Positions 1 through 9,351 are shown, counted from the stretch's first letter. The stretch: 26,318 bases of DNA from a virus (IMGVR_UViG_3300023179_000446:1-26318), one strand, 5' to 3'. Numbers and translations are program-made. Notes: generated by a model from the letters alone, not told the origin.

Positions 1-2700
1 TAATCTCTTCAACTACTCCAGCTCCAGCAGTTTGCCTACCAAGAATCTTATCAGTGGCAGAGATGTTTTGAATTTTTGCGTATGTGACCGCACTATTGGC
101 AATAGTAGCTGCAAATGTTCCGGTGCCACTTCCGGTGACATCATTAGTTAACGTGATGGTCTGATCCCCAGTGTTAGTCCCTGAAGATGTGCCAGAGAAC
201 GTACCGCTTTGGGTTGCAAGAGTTCCCAGGCCAAGAGTGGTTCGTTGCGCCGAAGCATCCGCATCATCCAACAATGCTCTTCCGGCAGAGGTACAGGTTA
301 TTTCTTCAACTGGACCAAGGCTAGAAATGCGCCCTAATATTCTATCACCAGTCGATACGTTCTGTATTTTAGAATAAGTAACCACCCCAGAATCAATGGT
401 CCAAGCAGTACCAAAACTGGAGACGGTAATGTCCCCCTTGTCACCATCTGTTAAAGGAATGACTGTTGAAGCAATAGTAACTGAATCGTTTGTGGCGTTT
501 GTCGTAATGGATATATTTAATCCACCTATTAGCGTTAGTGTATCAGAGGTTGAGTCAGCTACTACGTTCGATTGTCCAGAGACCGCTATTGTTGAGAAAA
601 TATTTTGGTCCCCAGTGTTAGTCCCTGAAGATGTACCCGAAAAGGTGCCACTTTGAGTTGCTAGGGTTCCCAGGCCAAGAGTGGTTCGTTGCGCCGAAGC
701 ATCCACATCATCCAACAATGCTCTTCCAGCAGAAGTGCAAGAGATCTCTTCGATGTCTCCAGCTCCAGCCGATTGACGCCCCAAGAGCCTGTCAGTTGCG
801 CTTACGTTTTGAATCTTGGCGTAGGTAACGGCATCGTTAGCAATAGTAGCTGCAAATGTTCCAGTGCCACTTCCGGTGACATCATTAGTTAGAGTGATGG
901 TTTGGTCTCCAGTATTAGTCCCTGAAGACGTACCCGAAAAGGTTCCACTTTGAGTTGCTAGTGTTCCGAGGCCAAGCGTTGTTCTTTGTGCCGTTGCATC
1001 TGCATCGTCAAGCAAAGCTCTTCCAGCAGAGGTGCAAGTGATCTCTTCGATGTCTCCAGCGCCAGCTGATTGGCGGCCTAAAAGCCTATCAGTTGCACTT
1101 ACGTTTTGAATCTTGGCGTATGTAACGGCGTCGTTATCAATCGTCCAAGTAGCTCCTGAACTGGAAACAGTAATGTCTCCTTTGTCACCATCTGTAAGTC
1201 CTACAACTGAAGAAGATATAGTTATAGAATCGGTTGTGGCGTTGGTAGTAATTGCTACGCCAGTTCCAGCAACTAGTGTAAGAGTATCGCTAGTAGTATC
1301 GGCAATGACATCAGATTGTCCAGAAACCGCTATTGTTGAGAAAATATTTTGGTCCCCAGTGTTAGTCCCTGAAGATGTACCCGAAAAGGTGCCACTTTGA
1401 GTTGCTAGGGTTCCCAGGCCAAGAGTGGTTCGTTGCGCCGAAGCATCCACATCATCCAACAATGCTCTTCCAGCAGAAGTGCAAGAGATCTCTTCGATGT
1501 CTCCAGCTCCAGCCGATTGACGCCCCAAGAGCCTGTCAGTTGCGCTTACGTTTTGAATCTTGGCGTAGGTAACGGCATCGTTAGCAATAGTAGCTGCAAA
1601 TGTTCCAGTGCCACTTCCGGTGACATCATTAGTTAGAGTGATGGTTTGGTCTCCAGTATTAGTCCCTGAAGACGTACCCGAAAAGGTTCCACTTTGAGTT
1701 GCTAGTGTTCCGAGGCCAAGCGTTGTTCTTTGTGCCGTTGCATCTGCATCGTCAAGCAAAGCTCTTCCAGCAGAGGTGCAAGTGATCTCTTCGATGTCTC
1801 CAGCGCCAGCTGATTGGCGGCCTAAAAGCCTATCAGTTGCACTTACGTTTTGAATCTTGGCGTATGTAACGGCGTCGTTATCAATCGTCCAAGTAGCTCC
1901 TGAACTGGAAACAGTAATGTCTCCTTTGTCACCATCTGTAAGTCCTACAACTGAAGAAGATATAGTTATAGAATCGGTTGTGGCGTTGGTAGTAATTGCT
2001 ACGCCAGTTCCAGCAACTAGTGTAAGAGTATCGCTAGTAGTATCGGCAATGACATCAGATTGTCCAGAAACCGCTATTGTTGAAAAAAGGTTCTGATCTC
2101 CAGTGTTAGTTCCGCTTGATGTCCCCGAAAACGTTCCGTTCTGAGTGGCTAGAGTACCAAGGCCAAGGGTGGCTCGTTGTGCTGTAGCATCTGCGTCATC
2201 AAGCAGGGCTCTTCCAGCAGCGGTGCAAGTGATCTCTTCGATGTCTCCAGCACCACTAGATTGGCGTCCCAAGAGCTTATCAGTTGCACTTACGTTCTGA
2301 ATCTTGGCGTATGTAACGGCGTCGTTGGCAATAGTAGCTGCAAATGTTCCGGTGCCACTTCCGGTGACATCATTAGTTAAGGTGATGGTTTGATCCCCAG
2401 TATTAGTCCCTGAAGATGTACCGGAAAAAGTACCGCTTTGGGTCGCCAGGGTTCCCAGGCCAAGAGTGGTTCGTTGTGCCGAAGCATCCACATCATCCAA
2501 CAAGGCTCTTCCGGCAGAAGTGCAAGAGATCTCTTCGATGTCTCCAGCGCCAACCGATTGACGCCCCAAGAGTTTATCGGTTGCACTTACGTTTTGAATC
2601 TTGGCGTATGTAACGGCATCGTTATCAATGGTCCAAGTAGCTCCTGAACCAGAAACAGTAATGTCTCCTCTATCTCCATCGGCGAGACTTACTGTTATCG
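1..2700 (-). repeat. Eight in-frame fibre modules, alternating 99 and 149 residue steps
   Basis: The LGRQ-type motif recurs eight times, its last codon lying near 2558, 2261, 1814, 1517, 1070, 773, 326 and 32. Steps alternate 297 bp and 447 bp, with the last about 294 bp. After the short-step motif comes a TLTNDVTGSGTGTFAATI linker; the long step carries an extra segment with STIAVSGQSDV and TDGDKGDITVS. The copy at 326 has LGRI instead of LGRQ and the leftmost has a VVEEI variant, so copies diverge toward the distal end. Nucleotide similarity is high, which favours recombination between copies. Confidence 0.85.
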
Positions 2701-3835
2701 TCCCAGCACCCTCAGTGATCGAAATGCCGTTGCCATCAGTAAGGTTAGCGTTTTTCCAAACATTCGTTACTGCATCGTAAATGAGCGTGTTGCCACTTGT
2801 TGCTCCGGAAATAAGAATGTTGTGAAGCTCGTCTAGCTCATAGCCATTGTCGACTTTTATGTAAATTGAACCAACCGTCGCATGAACCCGCTCAATCCAT
2901 CCGAGAATTACAGTATGGTTAGGTGCCGTTGGGGCAGTTGTCGTGTACGCTCCAGCGGTAGTTGGGGATAGAAATACTGGCTGCCCTTGTGTCAATCCAA
3001 ACGTATTGAGTTTATAGAGTGCGCCACTAACAATAACAAACCCTTCAGCGCCAGAAGAAATGCTTTCTGCGACAAGCCCAATCGTGCTACGAGAAGTAAT
3101 CTCCGAATTTGCCTGCGCTAGTTTAACAGCCACTCGATTACCTTGAGCGCCGCTAATATAAACTACCTGCCCTTTTGTCAGTCCAGCACCTGAGTCATTA
3201 TACACTCTTGCATATTCTTGAGTGCCGATGGTTTGAGTGACGTTACCACCCTTCATCAAAAGGTCTAAAGAACCCTCCCCGTCGTTCCATGTGATAGTGC
3301 CAGGAGTGGTAAGATTCTCACTGGCAGTAGTATCGAAGCCAAGGATGTCTACTGTTGGTGCGTCGGTCCAAGTTGTATCGTAATTTGTTGCGCTATTTTT
3401 AACTAAAAGATCACCAGCGACGCCGCCAATAGCTATTCCTGCACCCGCTGGGCCTTGAGAGCCTGTAGGAATAGTAAAATCAAAGACCGCAGCTGAAGAG
3501 CTTCCTGAGTTTGTTACCGACGCAGAAGAACCTGGAGCGCCCGTAGTAGTAGTTCCTACAGCAACAGTAGCGGCAGAACCAGCAGGCCCAGTAGATCCGG
3601 CAGGTCCCTGAGGTCCCTGTATGCCTTGCGGTCCTGGGGAGGTAATTTCTACCTCCATAATAGGAGGAGAAGATACTGCAATAGAGTTGTCGATCTCTTC
3701 AACAACCACTACTTCTTGCGTTTCAATGACCTCCACCGCCGTAATAGGAGGCGAAGAGACCGTAATAGTATTGTTGGCCTCTTCAACGACCACAAATCTT
3801 TGGTCTTCAGTGGCTACAACAATAGCATCGGTCAT
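1..3835 (-). CDS. Giant repeat-rich tail fibre, 3' end beyond window
   Basis: I read this frame codon by codon from the ATG at 3835 to base 2 and found no stop, so at least 1278 residues are encoded and the C-terminus lies outside the window. The N-terminus holds two copies of a 28-residue valine-rich repeat (about 15-64). A collagen-like Gly-Pro-Gln/Ala run follows at 68-86, with a further QGPAGAG near 130. A beta-rich domain at roughly 195-345 (motif TKGQVVYISGAQGN) is of a kind I know from environmental phage fibres. The rest is repeats carrying LGRQSAGAGDIEEI, AGRALLDD, LGLGTLATQSG and SGTNTGDQ. The ATG overlaps the upstream stop as ATGA. Last place in the tail module, collagen repeats and a beta-repetitive shaft indicate a trimeric fibre, probably for receptor contact; the receptor and the missing tip are unknown. 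Confidence 0.85.
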   Translation of the reverse strand, partial: MTDAIVVATEDQRFVVVEEANNTITVSSPPITAVEVIETQEVVVVEEIDNSIAVSSPPIMEVEITSPGPQGIQGPQGPAGSTGPAGSAATVAVGTTTTGAPGSSASVTNSGSSSAAVFDFTIPTGSQGPAGAGIAIGGVAGDLLVKNSATNYDTTWTDAPTVDILGFDTTASENLTTPGTITWNDGEGSLDLLMKGGNVTQTIGTQEYARVYNDSGAGLTKGQVVYISGAQGNRVAVKLAQANSEITSRSTIGLVAESISSGAEGFVIVSGALYKLNTFGLTQGQPVFLSPTTAGAYTTTAPTAPNHTVILGWIERVHATVGSIYIKVDNGYELDELHNILISGATSGNTLIYDAVTNVWKNANLTDGNGISITEGAGTITVSLADGDRGDITVSGSGATWTIDNDAVTYAKIQNVSATDKLLGRQSVGAGDIEEISCTSAGRALLDDVDASAQRTTLGLGTLATQSGTFSGTSSGTNTGDQTITLTNDVTGSGTGTFAATIANDAVTYAKIQNVSATDKLLGRQSSGAGDIEEITCTAAGRALLDDADATAQRATLGLGTLATQNGTFSGTSSGTNTGDQNLFSTIAVSGQSDVIADTTSDTLTLVAGTGVAITTNATTDSITISSSVVGLTDGDKGDITVSSSGATWTIDNDAVTYAKIQNVSATDRLLGRQSAGAGDIEEITCTSAGRALLDDADATAQRTTLGLGTLATQSGTFSGTSSGTNTGDQTITLTNDVTGSGTGTFAATIANDAVTYAKIQNVSATDRLLGRQSAGAGDIEEISCTSAGRALLDDVDASAQRTTLGLGTLATQSGTFSGTSSGTNTGDQNIFSTIAVSGQSDVIADTTSDTLTLVAGTGVAITTNATTDSITISSSVVGLTDGDKGDITVSSSGATWTIDNDAVTYAKIQNVSATDRLLGRQSAGAGDIEEITCTSAGRALLDDADATAQRTTLGLGTLATQSGTFSGTSSGTNTGDQTITLTNDVTGSGTGTFAATIANDAVTYAKIQNVSATDRLLGRQSAGAGDIEEISCTSAGRALLDDVDASAQRTTLGLGTLATQSGTFSGTSSGTNTGDQNIFSTIAVSGQSNVVADSTSDTLTLIGGLNISITTNATNDSVTIASTVIPLTDGDKGDITVSSFGTAWTIDSGVVTYSKIQNVSTGDRILGRISSLGPVEEITCTSAGRALLDDADASAQRTTLGLGTLATQSGTFSGTSSGTNTGDQTITLTNDVTGSGTGTFAATIANSAVTYAKIQNISATDKILGRQTAGAGVVEEI
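582..2083 (-). repeat. Perfect 744-bp in-frame tandem duplication inside the fibre gene
   Basis: Bases 582-1339 match 1326-2083 at an offset of exactly 744 bp (248 codons). I compared the lines and saw no difference. The identity is bounded by single mismatches at 581/1325 and 1340/2084. The unit equals one short plus one long fibre step. The other modules differ from each other at many sites, so this copy is recent, or the number of copies was set by the assembler. The reading frame stays open through both copies. Confidence 0.9.
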
Positions 3836-4176
3836 CTAGTTACCTGCCTAGATATAATGGCTCTACCCTGAATAAGTCGTGTAACCGTTGCGCCATTCAC
3901 AAGCTCAAGGTCATATACAGCCTCATCGAGCTGAAGACTCTGGGTTACCGATGCAGCAATCGTAACGGCAATAGTGCCAAGAGCTCCGCCTAGAATTATG
4001 TCAGTAGGAGATACTAGCGACACCAGGGTGTCCTCGGCCTCATAGTTTGTCCGAACCTGCATACGAGCCGTATAGCCCGTAAGGTTTACAGGGTTTCCGG
4101 TGCTATCCTTCCATGTCAACGACATGGCGAAGGTAGCCCCCTGTTCTATTGTGATGTCGTAGACTCCTGCTGCCAT
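3832..4176 (-). CDS. Small beta-rich tail-tip or fibre-adaptor-like protein
   Basis: This 114-residue protein has a pattern I recognise from many phage tail regions: an opening GVYDITIEQGATF, then LTWKDSTGNPVNLTGYTARMQ, and near the end VYDLELVNGATVTRLIQG. It looks like a single beta-sandwich, similar in style to the N-terminal domains of BppU-type baseplate proteins, but that link is inference. It has no signal peptide or membrane segment. AAAGGA lies just upstream of the ATG, and its TGA overlaps the start of the giant fibre as ATGA. Position between two fibre genes suggests a role in attaching or spacing the distal fibre. Confidence 0.65.
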   Translation of the reverse strand: MAAGVYDITIEQGATFAMSLTWKDSTGNPVNLTGYTARMQVRTNYEAEDTLVSLVSPTDIILGGALGTIAVTIAASVTQSLQLDEAVYDLELVNGATVTRLIQGRAIISRQVTR

Positions 4177-4178
4177 AG

Positions 4179-4349
4179 CTATCCTTTAGGCTCTTCTACT
4201 TTATCTAATACTGCCAACTTCTGTAATATGCTTTGAACGAAGCCAACGACCATAACCGCATCTTGGCTTGCTGGGCTTATACTCAGTTGAGAAAATACAC
4301 CCTTGAGAAAATTTACTTCTTGCTCGCTTAAACAAACTACCTTTTCCAT
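4179..4349 (-). CDS. 56-residue hypothetical protein between fibre genes
   Basis: A short ORF from ATG 4349 to TAG 4179, preceded by a strong AGGAGG six bases upstream, fills the gap between the S74 fibre and the next gene. It reads MEKVVCLSEQEVNFLKGVFS at the start, then SPASQDAVMVVGFVQSILQK, and ends KVEEPKG. It looks like two or three amphipathic helices with no membrane segment. The ribosome-binding site, the close spacing to both neighbours and the lack of any other explanation for the interval support it. I do not recognise a family; an assembly chaperone for the neighbouring fibre is one possibility. Confidence 0.6.
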   Translation of the reverse strand: MEKVVCLSEQEVNFLKGVFSQLSISPASQDAVMVVGFVQSILQKLAVLDKVEEPKG

Positions 4350-4358
4350 TTTGGCCTC

Positions 4359-6080
4359 CTATGCCTCTAATATTGCTATTCGTGCTTCGAGTTCTTGAAT
4401 TGCTTTTACCAAAACAGGGATAAGAGCAGTATAGTCCATCGCTAGTTTAGTAGGAGCCCCTTCTGGCTCTCCGACTATCGGCTCATTAGTGTCATATACC
4501 GCCTCTGAGACAATGGGTCGAACCTGCTGGGCGCTAAATCCTATGCGCTCAACCTGATCGGGATCGTTTGTAAATGTGAAGGCAACCGGCTCAATGGCGA
4601 GAACGTCACTCAATCCGTACGGGAACGGGTCCGTGCTAATATCCTTCAACCTAGCATCGGAGGTCTGCGTACCGACAACCGTTCCGCTTGTAGTTCCAAT
4701 GTGAGTAATTGTACTTGATATTCTCAGAACGGTAGTGTCGTCAGGCCAAATATAACTAGATGTGTTGTCCTGCTGATCAAGAGAAAGCGCCCCACATGGG
4801 CTTGAAATGCCCGAGTGCTTGTAGACCATTATCTTGGCTGATCGTGTGAGACTGGTTCCAGGAGCCAGCGCATGAACCGAGGCCATCTGGCCATTAGCAA
4901 GAGAACCTGACTCTGAAAGCACATTGACCTCTCCAGAGGCTCGATATACGTGCAGCGCCTCCGATGGCCCAGTGGTTCCAATACCAACTAGCCCAGTGCC
5001 AGTGACTCGCACACGCTCAGAGCCGTTAGTGCTGAGAGCAAGCGGGTTATTGCCCTCTTTAGAAATGGAGAGCGATGTGGGGGCAGCCTGGATTCTTGCT
5101 GTTTCGGTTCCAGCGTTATTTGTGAACAAGGCCACACCGATATTATCTGAGGCCCTACCTTTAGTGCTTAGCCCAACGGCGTTTCCTGCATTAGCCTGAA
5201 CCTCAAGCGGGAAACCCGCAACCACTCCAGTTCCAATCGAAAGCCCAGTGCCGTTTAATACGCCGACTACCGTAGTGCTGGAATTAAATCGCAAATTTCC
5301 GCCTGTGTATAATGTCGGAGTAGCATCGGCAGCGCCGCCAAGTATAGCTGAGTAGTGCCCAAACGCAGCGGCATGATTAGTGGCGGTAGTGCCAGTGATG
5401 TAAAGCGCAGCGCCATCTGCTGTCCCTGAAAGCCCTCCAAAGATACTTACAACACTTCGTCCAACGCCGCTTCCAATTACGAGAGGATATTGAGGATCGG
5501 AATTGCCAAACCCAGCTTTGCCAAGAACATCAATGCGGAATCTCTCAGTGCCACCAGTTGAAAATGCAAGATTATTGGCTGTTGGTAGCCACATTCCAGT
5601 ATCAGCGTCATTGCCTGGACAGTATGCCGGAGCCGCCGCAGTTCCAGCAGCGACATTAGTTGGCCTAAACCCACCGAAGTTAAGGTTGGCAAGCATCGTA
5701 TTGGTGCCATCTCGTAAGAGGGCGTTGACAAGAAGAGCCTCGAAATATGTTCCAGTGTAAACAAGAATAGTTGGAATACCCTGCTCTAGCGTTCCGGCAG
5801 CGATATCTACGTTGTTTCTTTTAATCGCCTTTGCGCCGAGGCCGCTTACGTTAATTGTAACACTTGGAGAGCCAGCCGTATTTGTAACGTTAGGAACGAT
5901 AATCAAGAATGAAGCTGTAGTGTAACTGCTCCAAGCAGGAGATGGGGTTGCGATATAATTAACTGGGCCGCCCGTAGTCGAACTGACATAGTTTCGTGTC
6001 AACAGACCGTCAAGTGCATCCGCAACGTCATTAAACTTAACGCTCGTAGTCCTTATGTTAAAATCATCTGCGTATGTCAT
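4359..6080 (-). CDS. Tail fibre or spike with C-terminal S74 intramolecular chaperone
   Basis: The 573-residue protein has an N-terminal segment likely to join the tail tip (1-120), then a beta-rich shaft with recurring motifs such as GGTERFRIDVLGKAGFG (about 176-192) and GSERVRVTGTGLVGIGTT (353-370), common in phage fibres. The last 100 residues are a Peptidase_S74 domain: SDARLKD with predicted nucleophile Ser474 and Lys479, then IGFSAQQV, and a terminal helix DYTALIPVLVKAIQELEARI. In this family the domain drives trimer folding and cuts itself off just before the serine, here releasing about 100 residues. The ATG overlaps the upstream stop as ATGA. Domain call is firm; the exact place on the tail is inferred. 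Confidence 0.88.
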   Translation of the reverse strand: MTYADDFNIRTTSVKFNDVADALDGLLTRNYVSSTTGGPVNYIATPSPAWSSYTTASFLIIVPNVTNTAGSPSVTINVSGLGAKAIKRNNVDIAAGTLEQGIPTILVYTGTYFEALLVNALLRDGTNTMLANLNFGGFRPTNVAAGTAAAPAYCPGNDADTGMWLPTANNLAFSTGGTERFRIDVLGKAGFGNSDPQYPLVIGSGVGRSVVSIFGGLSGTADGAALYITGTTATNHAAAFGHYSAILGGAADATPTLYTGGNLRFNSSTTVVGVLNGTGLSIGTGVVAGFPLEVQANAGNAVGLSTKGRASDNIGVALFTNNAGTETARIQAAPTSLSISKEGNNPLALSTNGSERVRVTGTGLVGIGTTGPSEALHVYRASGEVNVLSESGSLANGQMASVHALAPGTSLTRSAKIMVYKHSGISSPCGALSLDQQDNTSSYIWPDDTTVLRISSTITHIGTTSGTVVGTQTSDARLKDISTDPFPYGLSDVLAIEPVAFTFTNDPDQVERIGFSAQQVRPIVSEAVYDTNEPIVGEPEGAPTKLAMDYTALIPVLVKAIQELEARIAILEA

Positions 6081-8578
6081 GTTGGATCGTACTCCGTATT
6101 AACTAGCACCTGGACAGTTAGTCTAATCGCAGGGGCATGTTCCATGGCCATTATATAGCTAACTGCCTCTACAAGTCCCCTGTAGCTCTTAGCCCTGACA
6201 AGCTCCTCTCCATAATTAGCATTTTGAACCGTTGTAACTGAGGTCCCATCATTGACCACCCCAGGACGGGCCGCAGGGTCGGTCCCATAGAATGCTGGAA
6301 ACTCAGAGTGGTGGAATGAGATTACGTCAAACATCTGGATATCCTTGTAGCGATGATAGGGAACCACAAAACTACAATAGACAAATGGAAGCGCAAACCG
6401 AGACATGTAGTAATCGGCTAGAAAGTCCACTGAGTAAATGACAGTGCCGCCGGAGGACGGTTGGCTAGCCGTCGAACCCCCCGTTAAGTATCCAGGCTGC
6501 CCTACCACCGGATTAGTGTCAGAAAAACCGAACACAGAAAAAGAATTCTCTACTATGTTTTTAGCCCCAAACAGCGACCTACTTTGTTCAGTAATTTGCT
6601 GTACCGCTAAGTAGGCTGTGTTTGAGAAATCTATGGAATACTTAAATCCTTCAACCTCACCGCTCTGAGTAGCGTTGATTGCATAGTACCGCTCAAAGTT
6701 TATTTGGGTCCTATTTACAATAGTATCTTCAGTTCTTGTTTCCCAAGAGAGAGGAATTATATCAGCCTGGGGAATTACATACGCCGGAGCTGTCGCCACC
6801 CCCCATGGATGAACAAACAGCTTGCCGTTGCTCAGCATTCCTATTTTTGACGCACTGCCACGGGCTATTTGAGATATTACCTCAGAATACGTGACCCTAG
6901 ATTCTATTATACCGCCAAGATATCTCGCTCTGTGATTGCCAGAGTTGCTAGTAAATAATGGCGTATAGTGAGATGTAGCCAACGTAGTTGTATCTACACC
7001 TCCATTGTCATCCCACTGCTCTCCGTCCCACTTATATGTAAGAAAACTTAGAATTGTCGGTGGATCATAAATCCTAGCAGCATTTGAGTATCGGCAGAAT
7101 CCCTCTACTAAGGACACTATTTCGAGCGAGTCAAGCGGCGGATTGCTTTGTCCGCTGTCAGGAGCTGGCTGCGTTAGGCTCATCGAAGAGTATGTAAATC
7201 CATCCTTGGTAAAAGTATTCTCATGCTCAACCGAGGTAGCTGTTACTATTCTAAGTCTACATGCAACCATTGGCTCTGCTGCTACGGGAGAGCTCCATGC
7301 TGAGTAAGAGGTTTCACCGCCTGCTGATGTTTGATTAAGAGTTTTTGTTGTTTGCGTAGAGTGTTTATAAAGCTCAAGTTCATTTACTGCGGTATTATTT
7401 GCCTTATATCCAATATAGAAATCGTAATCTCTTGCGCTAGTAAGCTCTACAACTACTGGTGCATTAAATGAGATATTTATTGAGAAGGTAGACCCACTGG
7501 TATTATTGAATGAATCGTAGATATTAAGCTCTGTTTTGCCCTTAGTTAGTTCTTGAACTACATTTGATGTGTTTTTTTCAACTAAAAGCAAAAATGCCTC
7601 AAGGCCTGCTGCGCTTTGCCGACTTGGGCTTGAACTCATTCCTCTTGCGCTAAATTCAATGCCAGTTACAACAAAGCCAGTTTCATTATTGGTGGCAGTA
7701 ATTTCTGGAAGTCTATAAGCCTTGCCCCCGTTATATTCAGTAAGCGAGTAATAGCTTCCAAGAGTCGGCGTTAAATAACTTGGAGCCGTCCTTGTAAATG
7801 AAATGGATGACCATAATTCTGAGTCAATCGCCCACGCTTTCTTTACATAGTAGTTTGGCTGTATTTTAGCTTTCGTAAGCTCATACATTTGAGTAGTGAG
7901 TGCGTATTTGGCGTTTGTCACGCCATCGCCAGAGATGCGTGTCGGAATTACTTGCGGATACCTATCAATAGGAGTGGAGAGTCCTGAGTTCACTTTATTG
8001 AAGACTATAGGCAAGGACTTTCCAAGCGATGACTGTGGAGCGTTCTCCATCCCAACGATGTCTCTTGATACCTCAAGATTCATGATGGCTTCAGAAATCT
8101 TGAATGGCTCAAGCTGAATTGTCATTGAAGGAGAACTGCCAGAAAGTGCCTTCGTCCAAGAGACAACCTTTCCGCCTCCAATCTTTTGCCAAGAAGAGGG
8201 AGCGTCAGTTTCTGTATCTGCTTCGCCGAGGTAAATACTAACTGGCTGGTCTATTATAGTGAACCGTTCTAGTACGTCAGAAAAACGCCTATCCGGACCA
8301 AACGAGCCTCTTGAATCGTCTATAGTAATTGCAGACACCGAAGACGATGGAATGACCTCTCCAGCTGAGAGCGTCACCTCGCCAACACTTTGTAATATTG
8401 GAATATATGTTTCTCTATCTGATGCCGTAGCAGCATTTCTCAATGGCTTATTTACGAAGTTATATGTGCGTGTAATAAGCTCTCGCACATTAAGCCTGTT
8501 ATCTTTAATGCCACCAAGGGTGTACTGAGCTACTTGTATCTCGACTCTATAGAAGTAGTTAAAGCTCGGAGATGTCAT
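6077..8578 (-). CDS. Large tail-tip or baseplate hub-like protein
   Basis: This 833-residue protein follows two distal-tail-like proteins and precedes the fibres, the usual place of a tail hub. The N-terminus (1-200) is beta-rich with IDDSRGSFGPDRRFSDVLERFTI cut by polar loops, then PVSIYLGE, and a GGGKVVSWTKALSG segment resembling hub barrels. A middle region (about 270-450) looks like an inserted beta-sandwich, possibly a carbohydrate-binding domain. The C-terminal part carries LFGAKN, a YYMSRFALPF stretch and YKDIQMFDVISFHHSEFPAF, reminiscent of hub proteins in which a late beta-barrel strand carries a DVV-like motif. No peptidase or lysozyme signature is visible. It overlaps both neighbours by ATGA. 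The hub role is inferred mainly from size and place. Confidence 0.6.
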   Translation of the reverse strand: MTSPSFNYFYRVEIQVAQYTLGGIKDNRLNVRELITRTYNFVNKPLRNAATASDRETYIPILQSVGEVTLSAGEVIPSSSVSAITIDDSRGSFGPDRRFSDVLERFTIIDQPVSIYLGEADTETDAPSSWQKIGGGKVVSWTKALSGSSPSMTIQLEPFKISEAIMNLEVSRDIVGMENAPQSSLGKSLPIVFNKVNSGLSTPIDRYPQVIPTRISGDGVTNAKYALTTQMYELTKAKIQPNYYVKKAWAIDSELWSSISFTRTAPSYLTPTLGSYYSLTEYNGGKAYRLPEITATNNETGFVVTGIEFSARGMSSSPSRQSAAGLEAFLLLVEKNTSNVVQELTKGKTELNIYDSFNNTSGSTFSINISFNAPVVVELTSARDYDFYIGYKANNTAVNELELYKHSTQTTKTLNQTSAGGETSYSAWSSPVAAEPMVACRLRIVTATSVEHENTFTKDGFTYSSMSLTQPAPDSGQSNPPLDSLEIVSLVEGFCRYSNAARIYDPPTILSFLTYKWDGEQWDDNGGVDTTTLATSHYTPLFTSNSGNHRARYLGGIIESRVTYSEVISQIARGSASKIGMLSNGKLFVHPWGVATAPAYVIPQADIIPLSWETRTEDTIVNRTQINFERYYAINATQSGEVEGFKYSIDFSNTAYLAVQQITEQSRSLFGAKNIVENSFSVFGFSDTNPVVGQPGYLTGGSTASQPSSGGTVIYSVDFLADYYMSRFALPFVYCSFVVPYHRYKDIQMFDVISFHHSEFPAFYGTDPAARPGVVNDGTSVTTVQNANYGEELVRAKSYRGLVEAVSYIMAMEHAPAIRLTVQVLVNTEYDPT

Positions 8579-9348
8579 GGCAGCTCCTCGAATGTCGCCG
8601 TAACATCACAATAGTCAGTCACCCTTGGGGGTATACTCATCTCAGTTATTCTGCAATACACAACCCGATTGCCCATAAGTATGTCGTGCCAATCTCTTGT
8701 AAAAAGAACAATCGGTACATACCTACGAGTACGATAGAAATTTAGGTACATCTGAACGGCCTTGGCATACGACATGCCATTCCATGTGAACTCGAACGTA
8801 TATGTTGGCCTAATCTGTGCCCCGCCCTGAAGAATCCTAGTGATTGTCGCAGGAGCGTTTGGGTCTATGCCTGGGTCAAAGGCACTACCAAAGAAAAACT
8901 TAGCATGAGGAATTTTTGAAGCTGCTGTAGCGTTGTAGTTTATAAACCAATAGCGATACGCAGTGCTTGTCGCAAAAGCATCGATGAAGTCATCGTCGTT
9001 TGGCCCATAAAGCGCTTGGCTCGTGAACGATGAGAGAGTTCTTATGGTATTGGCAGTAGCGTAGTTATTAGAGCTTCCGGCCTTTACGGTAATCGTATTC
9101 ACCGAAGCCTGCTGAAGCAGGTTGGCCCTCCCAATGTAAATAAAGTCACACGGCTTTGTAACGCCACTGGCAAGCTCAAGGGTAATCCGAGTGTCGCCGC
9201 TCGCCGCCACGTTTAAGTAATGAAGGTCGGTTCTGTTGCCTCCAAATAAGTTGGCATACGGATACAGCGACGAAGAGGCGTTGCTAATTGAGCCAGCAAC
9301 GGCATCTTGCGGAATGTCCGGATATCCTATTAAAAGATTGGTTGCCAT
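8575..9348 (-). CDS. Distal tail-like protein, second of two paralogues
   Basis: This 257-residue protein is a divergent copy of its upstream neighbour (9352-10191). Shared features in the same order are an LxxxPD start, a glycine-flanked strand ending IYIGRANL, SVNTITVKAGSSNN at 82-95, LYGPNDDDF, AYRYW, FFFGSAFDPG, an ExTWNGMSYAKA segment and a C-terminal CDVTATFEELP. The shape fits a distal tail or tail-tip ring protein joining tail tube to hub, with a galectin-like insertion possible in the middle. GAGG and AGGGA lie shortly before the ATG, three bases after the upstream stop. Its stop overlaps the hub start by ATGA. Confidence 0.55.
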   Translation of the reverse strand: MATNLLIGYPDIPQDAVAGSISNASSSLYPYANLFGGNRTDLHYLNVAASGDTRITLELASGVTKPCDFIYIGRANLLQQASVNTITVKAGSSNNYATANTIRTLSSFTSQALYGPNDDDFIDAFATSTAYRYWFINYNATAASKIPHAKFFFGSAFDPGIDPNAPATITRILQGGAQIRPTYTFEFTWNGMSYAKAVQMYLNFYRTRRYVPIVLFTRDWHDILMGNRVVYCRITEMSIPPRVTDYCDVTATFEELP

Positions 9349-9351
9349 TCC

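Noticed and set aside
1-2650. Several repeated plus-strand ORFs of 60-95 residues
   Set aside because: They are antisense or out of frame with the open fibre frame, and recur only as the underlying fibre repeats do.
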